A DNA stretch of 6,841 nucleotides from an uncultured Gemmatimonadota bacterium (lineage in GTDB: Bacteria > Gemmatimonadota > Gemmatimonadetes > Gemmatimonadales > Gemmatimonadaceae), in contig CAMLHT010000209.1 in assembly GCA_946479895.1 (NCBI GenBank), positions 1-6,841 on the forward strand, given 5' to 3'. A program made the translations under genes and the position numbers. The notes under the pieces were generated by a model. That model made no database searches. It saw only the letters and a list, made by a program, of their open reading frames with translations, and was not told the DNA's origin. This document shows positions 1 to 6,309 of the stretch, piece by piece (within the stretch, counting starts at the first letter, position 1; every line of letters begins with the position of its first letter).

Positions 1-53
1 AGGAGGACTTCCCGGCGTCGGCGTCCACGCGCGCGGGGGCGGCGAACCCGTAG
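1..53 (+). CDS. C-terminal end of an upstream gene (partial)
   Basis: Reading from base 3, sixteen codons encode EDFPASASTRAGAANP and end at a TAG stop at 51-53. All sixteen codons end in G or C, which matches the strong third-position bias of the other genes in the window; the alternative frame starting at base 1 lacks this pattern. A strong intrinsic terminator follows 36 bp after the stop, as expected at the end of a transcription unit. The Ala/Ser/Pro-rich tail is not diagnostic of any family and no function can be assigned. The gene begins outside the window. Confidence 0.5.
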   Translation, partial: EDFPASASTRAGAANP

Positions 54-89
54 GAGTTTCCTGGGCGGCGCAAGCCGTCGAAGGGCAGG

Positions 90-132
90 ACGGCCCGGTA
101 GACCATCTCGGTCTACCGGGCCGTTTTGTCTT
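90..132 (+). terminator. Strong intrinsic terminator of the upstream gene
   Basis: A perfect 15-bp stem (ACGGCCCGGTAGACC at 90-104 and its reverse complement at 110-124) encloses a 5-nt loop (ATCTC) and runs into TTTTGTCTT. The T-rich side is only on the + strand, so it terminates rightward transcription from the gene ending at base 53. It isolates that gene from the susC promoter about 80 bp downstream. Confidence 0.88.
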
Positions 133-212
133 GCGGGAGGAGGTGACCCGAAGCAATTTGGCCGGGTCTGCGGCCTGGGTGCGCGGAAAGTCACGCCGAC
201 GCGCAACGGAAT

Positions 213-241
213 TTGACAGTCCCTGCGCCAGATCGTATCAT
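213..241 (+). promoter_or_regulatory. Sigma-70-type promoter of the first susC operon
   Basis: A perfect -35 hexamer TTGACA (213-218) and a 5/6 -10 hexamer TATCAT (236-241) are separated by the optimal 17 bp. Transcription would start near 247-250, giving a leader of about 265 nt before the ATG at 513. A 6-bp inverted repeat, GCGCCA (225-230) and TGGCGC (241-246), spans the -10 element and could be an operator. No other promoter of similar quality was found between the terminator and the gene. If Gemmatimonadota use a primary sigma factor with standard hexamers, this is the operon promoter; that is an assumption. Confidence 0.72.
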
Positions 242-247
242 GGCGCG

Positions 248-512
248 CTGGAACGCGAACTACCTGCACGTTCAATATTTGCTGGCGGCACCTAAAGCAG
301 GCGCTGGTCGACTCCCTTCGTCCGGCGCCACGTCCCTCGAAGCCGCTCACCAGTCCCCGGTGCAACGACCCCGCGCACCAACGCAGGCCACTCCACCCCT
401 CGGACGACGACTCCTGGCCCGGAGGTCGCTCGCCCGCGCGGCCGCCTTCAGCGCACTCGAGTGGCAGAGAACTGGTAGGTCCGAGTGTCCACCAAAACCC
501 GGTACACCTCGC
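248..512 (+). other. Long 5' leader of the first susC operon, no gene seen
   Basis: This stretch lies between the predicted start site and the signal-peptide ATG. By chance it stays open in the susC frame, but its translation is Arg/Pro/Ala-rich with no domain, and translating all of it would require starting inside the promoter. Short GC-rich inverted repeats are present: CTGGT 304-308 with ACCAG 349-353, GGTGC 359-363 with GCACC 375-379, and the perfect 10-bp palindrome CACTCGAGTG at 454-463. None matches a riboswitch that I recognise. No convincing Shine-Dalgarno sequence lies directly before 513. Confidence 0.5.
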
Positions 513-3500
513 ATGAAAATCAGAGTACTCTCGGTGTTGATGGGATTGTTCCTCTGTGCGGCCCCCGCGTTTGCCCAGCAGAAGAACGTCACCGGAAAGG
601 TGACTGACGAATCGGGAGCGCCGCTTCAGGGCGCGTCCGTCGTCATCAAGGGAACGACCACGGGAACGGTGACCAACAGCACGGGCGCCTATTCCATCCG
701 CGTCGCGCCAGGCCAGATCCTCACCTTCCGCTACATCGGCACGCTGCCGACCGAGCGGACTGTCGGCACGGACAACGTCATCGACGTGCAGCTCCGCCGC
801 GCGCCCGTCTCGCTGAACACGGTCGTCGTCACGGCGCTCGGCCAGCAGGCCGAGGTGCGTACGCTTGGGGCCGCGCAGCAGACGGTATCAGGCGCGAAGA
901 TCGCCGAATCGCAGCGCGACAATTTCGTGAATGCGCTCGAGGGACGCGTCGCCGGCGTGACGGTCAACAGCACCTCCGGCGTGCCGGGAGCGTCGACCTC
1001 GATCACCATCCGCGGCGTCAGCTCGATCAGCAGCAGCAATCAGCCGCTGTTCATCGTCGACGGCCTGCCGATGGACAACAAGACGATGAACACTGCAGCA
1101 CTCGGCTCCGACGCGCCGGGATCCGCGACGGCGTTCAACAATCGCGGCATCGACTTCACCAACCGCGCCGCCGACATCGACCCGAACGACATCGAGTCGA
1201 TCACGGTGCTGAAGGGTCCGGAGGCGGCGGCGCTCTACGGCATCGACGCCGCCAACGGCGCCATCGTCATCACGACGAAGCGTGGCAAGGCTGGCACGAA
1301 CACGCTGCAATACAGCAACAGCTTCCGCATCCAGCAGGTCCGCGGTGAGCCCGACCTGCAGCGAGTGTACGCCCCGGACCGTACGCTGTCGCTGTTCGGC
1401 GCCAACGGAGGCTTCGCCTACTTCGGCGGTCCATACGCCGACACGACGACGTTCTACGACAACATTGCCGGGTTCTTCCGGACCGGCCTGGCACAGACCC
1501 ACAACCTTTCGTTCAGCGGCGGCGCACCCGACGGCAAGATGAACTACCGGGTCGCGGCGGGCATCGACAAGAATCAGGGTGTGATTCCCAACTCCGACTA
1601 CCGGCGCGTCAACGTCACCGGTGCCTCGTCGGGGCAGGTCACCCACTGGCTAGGCGCCGACCTGTCGATGCAGTACAGCAACGCGCTCAACAACCAGCCC
1701 CTCAAGGGCGATAACGGACCGCTCATCGGCCTTCTCGTGTGGCCGGGAACCGACAACGCGGCGGATTACCTGTCGCCCGCCGGCACGCGCCGTCGCATCA
1801 CGAATCTCGGCCAGGGCGCGGAGATCGACAATCCGTACTTCAGCGTGAACAAGAACAAGGTCAATTCGAAGGTCAATCGCATCCTCACGAACCTGACCTT
1901 CACGCTGACGCCGTTCTCATGGGGCAACATCAAGACCCAGTTCGGAAGTGACTACTACACGAACCAGAACCTGATCCTGCGGGCGCCCGAGAGCGTGACC
2001 GGGGTGAACTACGGCGGCATCCTCGATCAGGCGGACGACATCACGCGGAACCTCACCTCGCAGACGCTGCTCAACATCAATCCGCAGCCGGCAGGAAAGC
2101 ACTTCACGCTGAGCGGTTTCGTCGGCAACTCGATCTACGATCAGAAGTCGAACACCGACGCGCTCGTCGGACAGAGCTTCCTCGACCCGAACTTCGTCTC
2201 GGTCAACAACACGGCGAATCGCTTCAGCCGGACGACGACCTCGCAGCGCCGCCTGGTCGGCCTCTTCGGCCAGGCCACGATCGACTTCAATCACTACCTG
2301 TACCTGAACCTGACGGGCCGCAACGACTGGACGTCGACGATTCCGGTCCCGAACAACTCGTTCTTCTACCCGGGCGCGAACATCAGCTTCGTCTTCTCCG
2401 ACGCGTTCCCGTCGTTGCAGAAGTACATGACCGGTCGAGTGCGTGCTGCATACGCCGACGCCGGTCGCGATGCGCCGCCCTATTCCGACCGTCCGTCGCT
2501 CGAGTACAAGCCGACGTCATACGGTGGCTACGGGGTCGGGTTCACGGGTCCGAACCCCAACCTGAAGCCGGAGTTCAAGCAGGAGTACGAGATCGGCACG
2601 GAGCTCAGCTTCCTGAACGATCGCCTCGGGATCGACGCGACGTACTACAAGAGCCAGACACGTGACCAGATCGTCCAGAACATCCGCGAATCGTACGGCA
2701 CGGGTTACATCCTCTTCAACCTGAATGGCGCCGAAACCGAAAACCATGGTCTCGAGCTCGTCGTTCGCGGCACGCCGATTCAGCGGCCTGACTTCTCGTG
2801 GGACGTGACGGCCAACTTCGACAAGCATCACGGCCAGACGGTGAAGCTGCCGAACGCGCTACCGGAATCGTACGTCTCCGACACCTGGCTGTACGGCAAC
2901 GTCCGCAACGGAACCGAGCCCGGGCTCTCGACGGAATCGCTTACCGGTCTGTTCTACCTGCGGAACAAGAGCGGCAAGCTCCTCATCGACCCGACGTCGG
3001 GACTGCCGATCCGGTCCAGTACGTTCGTCGATGCCGGGTATGACCGGACACCGAAGTACACGCTGGGCCTCAACAACACCTTCCGGTACGGCCCATTCTC
3101 GCTCGACGCGTTGATCAACTTCCGTCACGGCGGCGACATCTTCAACGCGACGGAGTCGTTCCTCTACAACCACGGACTGTCGACCAAGACGCTCGACCGT
3201 AATACGCCGCGCATCATCCCTGGCGTGCTGCGTGACGGCAAGGAGAACAGCGCCAATCCGACGCCCAACGACATCCTCATCGTTCCGGCGTCGCAGACGG
3301 CCTATTACACCGCCGCCAGCGAAGAGCTGTTCATCGAGCGCAACATCAACTGGGTGTGGCTCCGCAACGTGACGCTCACCTACATCCTGCCACAGCGGTA
3401 TCTGCCCACGAACTACGTCACGAGCGCATCGCTGTTCGTGACAGGCACCGATCTCTTCATCAGCACCAACTACACCGGCATGGATCCGATGACCAATGGC

Positions 3501-3599
3501 AACTCGGCGGCGGTCGGCGGCTCGGGTGCGGTTGGCATCGACTGGGGGAACTTCCCCACGCCGCGTGGAATCAACTTCGGCCTCCGGATGGGCTTCTGA
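513..3599 (+). CDS. SusC/RagA-family TonB-linked outer-membrane transporter
   Basis: This 1028-residue protein is a TonB-dependent outer-membrane barrel of the SusC/RagA family, expected to import a glycan or peptide together with the SusD-like lipoprotein encoded next. Residues 1-21 are a Sec signal peptide (KIR start, hydrophobic core, AFA|QQ cleavage). Residues about 25-95 are a carboxypeptidase-regulatory-like beta domain (VTGKVTDESGAPLQGASV). A TonB-box-like segment NTVVVTALG lies at 102-110. The plug at about 115-258 carries the SusC signatures LEGRVAGVTV (142-151), ITIRGVSS (164-171), PLFIVDG (178-184), DIESITVLKGPEAAALYG (226-243) and AANGAIVITTKRG (246-258). The barrel includes NDWTSTIP (from 604) and NPNLKPEFKQEYEIG (from 681), and ends in a C-terminal Phe typical of BAM substrates. 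There is no STN domain. The ATG at 513 was chosen because the signal peptide begins there; the in-frame TTG at 213 lies in the -35 box. Length is normal for the family. The substrate is unknown. Confidence 0.95.
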   Translation: MKIRVLSVLMGLFLCAAPAFAQQKNVTGKVTDESGAPLQGASVVIKGTTTGTVTNSTGAYSIRVAPGQILTFRYIGTLPTERTVGTDNVIDVQLRRAPVSLNTVVVTALGQQAEVRTLGAAQQTVSGAKIAESQRDNFVNALEGRVAGVTVNSTSGVPGASTSITIRGVSSISSSNQPLFIVDGLPMDNKTMNTAALGSDAPGSATAFNNRGIDFTNRAADIDPNDIESITVLKGPEAAALYGIDAANGAIVITTKRGKAGTNTLQYSNSFRIQQVRGEPDLQRVYAPDRTLSLFGANGGFAYFGGPYADTTTFYDNIAGFFRTGLAQTHNLSFSGGAPDGKMNYRVAAGIDKNQGVIPNSDYRRVNVTGASSGQVTHWLGADLSMQYSNALNNQPLKGDNGPLIGLLVWPGTDNAADYLSPAGTRRRITNLGQGAEIDNPYFSVNKNKVNSKVNRILTNLTFTLTPFSWGNIKTQFGSDYYTNQNLILRAPESVTGVNYGGILDQADDITRNLTSQTLLNINPQPAGKHFTLSGFVGNSIYDQKSNTDALVGQSFLDPNFVSVNNTANRFSRTTTSQRRLVGLFGQATIDFNHYLYLNLTGRNDWTSTIPVPNNSFFYPGANISFVFSDAFPSLQKYMTGRVRAAYADAGRDAPPYSDRPSLEYKPTSYGGYGVGFTGPNPNLKPEFKQEYEIGTELSFLNDRLGIDATYYKSQTRDQIVQNIRESYGTGYILFNLNGAETENHGLELVVRGTPIQRPDFSWDVTANFDKHHGQTVKLPNALPESYVSDTWLYGNVRNGTEPGLSTESLTGLFYLRNKSGKLLIDPTSGLPIRSSTFVDAGYDRTPKYTLGLNNTFRYGPFSLDALINFRHGGDIFNATESFLYNHGLSTKTLDRNTPRIIPGVLRDGKENSANPTPNDILIVPASQTAYYTAASEELFIERNINWVWLRNVTLTYILPQRYLPTNYVTSASLFVTGTDLFISTNYTGMDPMTNGNSAAVGGSGAVGIDWGNFPTPRGINFGLRMGF

Positions 3600-3661
3600 C
3601 GGCGCGCCGCGCTTGACGACTCACACAACCCATCCGACTCATACCGAAACGTGACTATCCG
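3600..3661 (+). other. susC-susD intergenic spacer, no terminator
   Basis: This 62-bp gap holds the palindrome GGCGCGCC at 3601-3608 directly after the susC stop, with no T-tract, so it does not look like a terminator. TTGACG at 3613-3618 has no credible -10 partner at normal spacing. The simplest reading is read-through from the susC promoter. No strong Shine-Dalgarno sequence precedes the susD ATG. Confidence 0.55.
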
Positions 3662-5248
3662 ATGAAAAAGCGATACGTCGCACTCCTTGCCGGTGCCCTG
3701 AGCCTGGCGAGCGCGTGCAACATGGACAAGTTCCTCGATGTCAACACCAACCCGAATGCGCCACAGTCGGTGGACGCCATTCTCTACCTGCCACCGCTGG
3801 AGCACTGGCTCATCACGTCGCCGCTGTACGATGGCCGGTTCATCGGGCGGTACACGCAGATGTTCATGCTTCCGACGTCCACGTCGACGCCGTCGACGTG
3901 GGACCGCATGGGCTACGACCCGACGAGCGATAACGGCGGGGAGCAATGGCGCGACGTGTACTGGTCGTTCGGGCAGAACCTGAGCCAGATGATGACCAAG
4001 GCCGAGGCAGGGCAGCGTTGGGACCTGCTCGGCGTCGGCCAGGTGCTGCGCGCCTGGGGCTGGCAGGTGCTGGTGGACACCCACGGCCCGATCATCATCA
4101 AGGAAGCGTTCGATTCGACGCGCTCGACGTTCGACTACGATACGGAGCAGTACGCGTATTTTGTCGTCGACAGCCTGCTGCACGAGGCAGTAAAGAACCT
4201 CAAGCGCACCGACGGCCTCGTCGATCCCACGTACCTCGCGAAGGGGGACAACCTCTACAAGGGCGACGCCTCGAAGTGGCTGAAGTTCGCGTATGGCTTG
4301 CTGGCCATCAACCACAACCACTACTCGAACAAGGCGTCGTACAACCCAGCGCTCGTCATTGCCTACGTGGACAGCTCGTTCGCCGGGCCGGCGGATGACG
4401 CGATGTGGACCTTCCCGCAGAATGATCCGAACCTGCAGGACTACAACTTCCTCGGGCAGCGGCGCGGCAACTTTCCGTCGTACCGCCAGACGCCCTTCGC
4501 GCTGAACATGATGAACGGCACGGATTTCGGGGGCGTGGTCGATCCGCGCTTGACCCGGATGCTGTCGCCGTCGCCGGATGGCAAGTATCGCGCGGTGGAC
4601 CCGAAGGTCCCGAACCAGGCGTTCGACTCGCTGACGGCGCCGAACAACTTCTATGGGTGGCCCGGCACGCAGCGCCCGACGCCGAACTCGGGACGGTACG
4701 TGTTCGATGACAAGGTGACCGTCCCGGCGATGACGTATTCGCAGCTGCAGTTCATCAAGGCCGAGGCGGCGTACCTGAAGGGAGACAAGGCGACCGCGCT
4801 CGCTGCCTACACGAACGGTGTCTCCACGCACATCGACTTCGTCAACTCCAAGGTTGCGCTGAACGGCGACACCACCGAGCACGTCATCACGCCGGAGGAG
4901 AAGGCGGCGTTCCTCGCGAACCCCGCCATCGTGCCATCGGCGGCGAGCCTCACGCTCTCGCAGATCATGTCCCAGAAGTACATCGCCCAGTGGGGCTGGG
5001 GCTTCAACGAGGCGTGGATGGACATGCGGCGGTACCATTACACCGATCTCGATCCGGCGAGTGGCCAGAAGGTGTTCATCGGCTTCACCCCGCCGACGAA
5101 CCTCTATCCCGACAACAACGGCAAGCTGGCCTATCGCATTCGTCCGCGGTACAACTCGGAGTACGTCTGGAATTCGGCGGCCCTCGACGCCATTGGCGCG
5201 CTCGCGCCCGATTATCAGACCGTGCCGCTCTGGATCATTCAACCATAG
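3662..5248 (+). CDS. SusD/RagB-family surface lipoprotein (SusD_2 type)
   Basis: This 528-residue protein is the substrate-capturing lipoprotein that lids the SusC barrel at the outer membrane. Residues 1-19 form a lipoprotein signal ending in the lipobox A-S-A-C19, so the mature protein starts with lipidated Cys19. The mature start, KFLDVNTNPNAP, is the hallmark of the SusD_2 (SusD-like) family. Further signatures are the TPR-like helix MTYSQLQFIKAEAAYLKGD (357-375), the QKYIAQWGWGFNEAWMDMRR block (438-457), and the C-terminal YRIRPRYNSEYVWN (491-504) followed by DYQTVPLWI. Full length with no frameshift seen. It lies 62 bp after susC and 7 bp before the next gene, which indicates co-transcription. 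A perfect 10-bp inverted repeat sits inside the gene at 3879-3901, in codons for a Thr/Ser-rich stretch. The ligand cannot be deduced. A 634-codon antisense reading frame covers the gene and is judged a composition artefact. Confidence 0.94.
   Translation: MKKRYVALLAGALSLASACNMDKFLDVNTNPNAPQSVDAILYLPPLEHWLITSPLYDGRFIGRYTQMFMLPTSTSTPSTWDRMGYDPTSDNGGEQWRDVYWSFGQNLSQMMTKAEAGQRWDLLGVGQVLRAWGWQVLVDTHGPIIIKEAFDSTRSTFDYDTEQYAYFVVDSLLHEAVKNLKRTDGLVDPTYLAKGDNLYKGDASKWLKFAYGLLAINHNHYSNKASYNPALVIAYVDSSFAGPADDAMWTFPQNDPNLQDYNFLGQRRGNFPSYRQTPFALNMMNGTDFGGVVDPRLTRMLSPSPDGKYRAVDPKVPNQAFDSLTAPNNFYGWPGTQRPTPNSGRYVFDDKVTVPAMTYSQLQFIKAEAAYLKGDKATALAAYTNGVSTHIDFVNSKVALNGDTTEHVITPEEKAAFLANPAIVPSAASLTLSQIMSQKYIAQWGWGFNEAWMDMRRYHYTDLDPASGQKVFIGFTPPTNLYPDNNGKLAYRIRPRYNSEYVWNSAALDAIGALAPDYQTVPLWIIQP
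3879..3901 (+). repeat. Perfect intragenic inverted repeat in the susD-like gene
   Basis: CCACGTCGAC (3879-3888) and GTCGACGTGG (3892-3901) are perfect reverse complements around a 3-nt GCC spacer. They lie in codons for Thr/Ser/Pro residues near position 75 of the protein. The mRNA could form a 10-bp GC-rich hairpin without a U-tract. Alternating ACG/TCG codons partly explain the symmetry, so chance is a real alternative. Confidence 0.6.
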
Positions 5249-5255
5249 CCGAGAC

Positions 5256-6071
5256 ATGAAAAGCTTTCGACCGCTTGCGCTTCTGCTCGGTGCCGTCATC
5301 ATCGCATCGTGCGACAAGAACTCGACCATGAACATCTCCGGGCCGGCCGCCGGTTCCGCCGTGAAGTTCTTCAATTTCGGGGTCGGTGACCCGTCAGTGA
5401 ACTTCTACGCCAATGACCAGAAGTTGACGGCCGCTTCGTCCACTTCGTGCAGCAGCTCGGTGAATGGCCAGACCTCGGACACCACGTGCCTGAATGGAGG
5501 GAAGGAGTCCACGAACGGCACCGCGTACGGCGCCGGGGCGAACGGCGGCGGACTCTACTCGTCGATCGCGCCGGGGAGCTACACGCTCTCCGGACGCATC
5601 ACCTCGGCGACCAACAACGGCGTCGCGATTGCAAGCACGCCGGCGACGCTGGCGGACGGCAAGTACTACTCCTACTATCTGAGCGGCATCTACAACTCGA
5701 CGACGAAGAGCGCCGACGCATTCATCATCGATGATCCGATCCCGTCACCGGACTACACGGTGGCGAACGTCCGCTTCGTCAACGCGATGTCGACCTCGGA
5801 GCCGATGACGCTCTACGCCAAGAACCAGACGACAGGAGTCGAGACGGCCATCGGAACGACGGTTGCGTACAAGTCGGCGGGAGCGTTCGTGAGCCTTCCG
5901 ACCGGCGTCTATGATCTGAGCGCCCGGGTTGCCGGTGCCGCCACGCCCGTCATCACGAGGACCGGCGTCGGGTTTGGCGTGGGTCATGTCTACACCATCA
6001 CCGCGTACGGCGACATCAACGCGACCACCGACTCGAAGAAGCCGGCGCTCGACAACACCACGAACTTCTGA
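5256..6071 (+). CDS. DUF4397-like two-repeat lipoprotein, third gene of the operon
   Basis: This 271-residue protein has a lipoprotein signal (residues 1-19) with a textbook lipobox I-A-S-C19. The mature part looks like two DUF4397-type beta-sandwich repeats. Repeat 1 runs about 35-155 (AVKFFNFGVGDPSVNFYAND, then IAPGSYTLSGR); repeat 2 runs about 168-252 (VANVRFVNAM, LPTGVYDLSAR, GHVYTITAYGD). Each shows the order seen in this family: a residue-asset strand near the start, a PG/TG-Y turn in the middle, and a Y-T-aromatic strand near the end, the last being weaker in repeat 1. A Ser/Thr/Asn/Gly-rich insert at about 58-99 with Cys65 and Cys78 interrupts repeat 1. The gene starts 7 bp after the susD stop and ends 24 bp before a terminator hairpin. 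An in-frame ATG at 5061 lies inside susD and was rejected because the lipoprotein signal starts at 5256. The role is unknown; its slot resembles that of SusE/SusF accessory lipoproteins, by position only. Confidence 0.85.
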   Translation: MKSFRPLALLLGAVIIASCDKNSTMNISGPAAGSAVKFFNFGVGDPSVNFYANDQKLTAASSTSCSSSVNGQTSDTTCLNGGKESTNGTAYGAGANGGGLYSSIAPGSYTLSGRITSATNNGVAIASTPATLADGKYYSYYLSGIYNSTTKSADAFIIDDPIPSPDYTVANVRFVNAMSTSEPMTLYAKNQTTGVETAIGTTVAYKSAGAFVSLPTGVYDLSARVAGAATPVITRTGVGFGVGHVYTITAYGDINATTDSKKPALDNTTNF

Positions 6072-6095
6072 CGCGGCAGGAAGTGCACGATATCC

Positions 6096-6126
6096 GGAAG
6101 ACCCCGACCGTTGGTCGGGGTCTTCC
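6096..6126 (+). terminator. Probable intrinsic terminator of the susC-susD-DUF4397 operon
   Basis: A perfect 14-bp stem (GGAAGACCCCGACC at 6096-6109 and its reverse complement at 6113-6126) encloses a 3-nt GTT loop, 24 bp after the DUF4397 stop. The 3' arm ends TCTTCC and is followed by TGTATGTG, so the U-tract is weak. Placement and stem strength support termination, but read-through into the next gene is possible. Confidence 0.75.
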
Positions 6127-6153
6127 TGTATGTGCCCGTCCCGTGCCGACGGG

Positions 6154-6203
6154 TTGTCAAGGACTTCCGCGAGCTTGTCAGACCCGGTGTCACGGGTCAT
6201 TAT
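6154..6203 (+). promoter_or_regulatory. Candidate promoter of the second susC gene with operator-like repeats
   Basis: TTGTCA (6175-6180, 5/6 match to the -35 consensus) and CATTAT (6198-6203, 4/6 match to the -10) are separated by 17 bp. A second copy of TTGTCA lies at 6154-6159, exactly 21 bp upstream, or about two helical turns. The spacer contains the inverted repeat GACCCG (6181-6186) and CGGGTC (6193-6198). Transcription would start near 6210. The hexamers are weaker than those of the first promoter, so a dedicated regulator is conceivable but not shown. Confidence 0.45.
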
Positions 6204-6209
6204 GCCTTC

Positions 6210-6309
6210 GTCGAGCCGGCGCCGCCCCACGGGGGAGGCGCTGCAGTCGCGCCGTCCTGACAGCCACCTTCCTGTCTCAGGCGACGAAGCCTTCCATCCG
6301 AGGTCCCAC
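6210..6309 (+). other. Structured leader of the second susC gene
   Basis: About 100 nt separate the predicted start site from the ATG. One hairpin pairs GCGCC (6219-6223) with GGCGC (6237-6241), with a CCC/GGG inner stem. A second pairs GTCGC (6246-6250) with GCGAC (6281-6285), closing on CTGACAG (6257-6263) against CTGTCTCAG (6272-6280) with small bulges. GAGGT (6300-6304) is a good Shine-Dalgarno sequence 5 nt before the ATG and lies outside both hairpins. No known riboswitch is recognised and no open frame here looks real. Confidence 0.4.

Noticed and set aside
213..512. 100-codon N-terminal extension of the first SusC
   Set aside because: It starts at the -35 hexamer, has a biased Arg/Pro/Ala composition, and would bury a clear signal peptide.
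888..1646. 252-codon antisense frame inside the first susC
   Set aside because: Arg/Val/Asp-rich translation typical of antisense shadow frames in GC-rich genes; it covers the conserved plug region encoded on the + strand.
3601..3608. GGCGCGCC palindrome after the susC stop as a terminator
   Set aside because: It is only 8 bp with no loop and no T-tract; more likely a chance GC-rich palindrome.
3613..3644. Internal promoter before susD (TTGACG)
   Set aside because: No -10 element of acceptable quality occurs at 16-18 bp; the best option, TCATAC, needs a 20-bp spacer.
5061..5255. 65-codon N-terminal extension of the DUF4397 lipoprotein overlapping susD
   Set aside because: It is an out-of-frame translation of the SusD C-terminus and would abolish the lipoprotein signal that starts at 5256.
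3470..5374. 634-codon antisense reading frame covering the whole susD-like gene
   Set aside because: Its translation is very rich in Arg, Val and His with no domain. It mirrors the strong G/C bias at the third positions of the sense gene, which removes antisense stops. The sense frame encodes an unmistakable SusD_2 lipoprotein.
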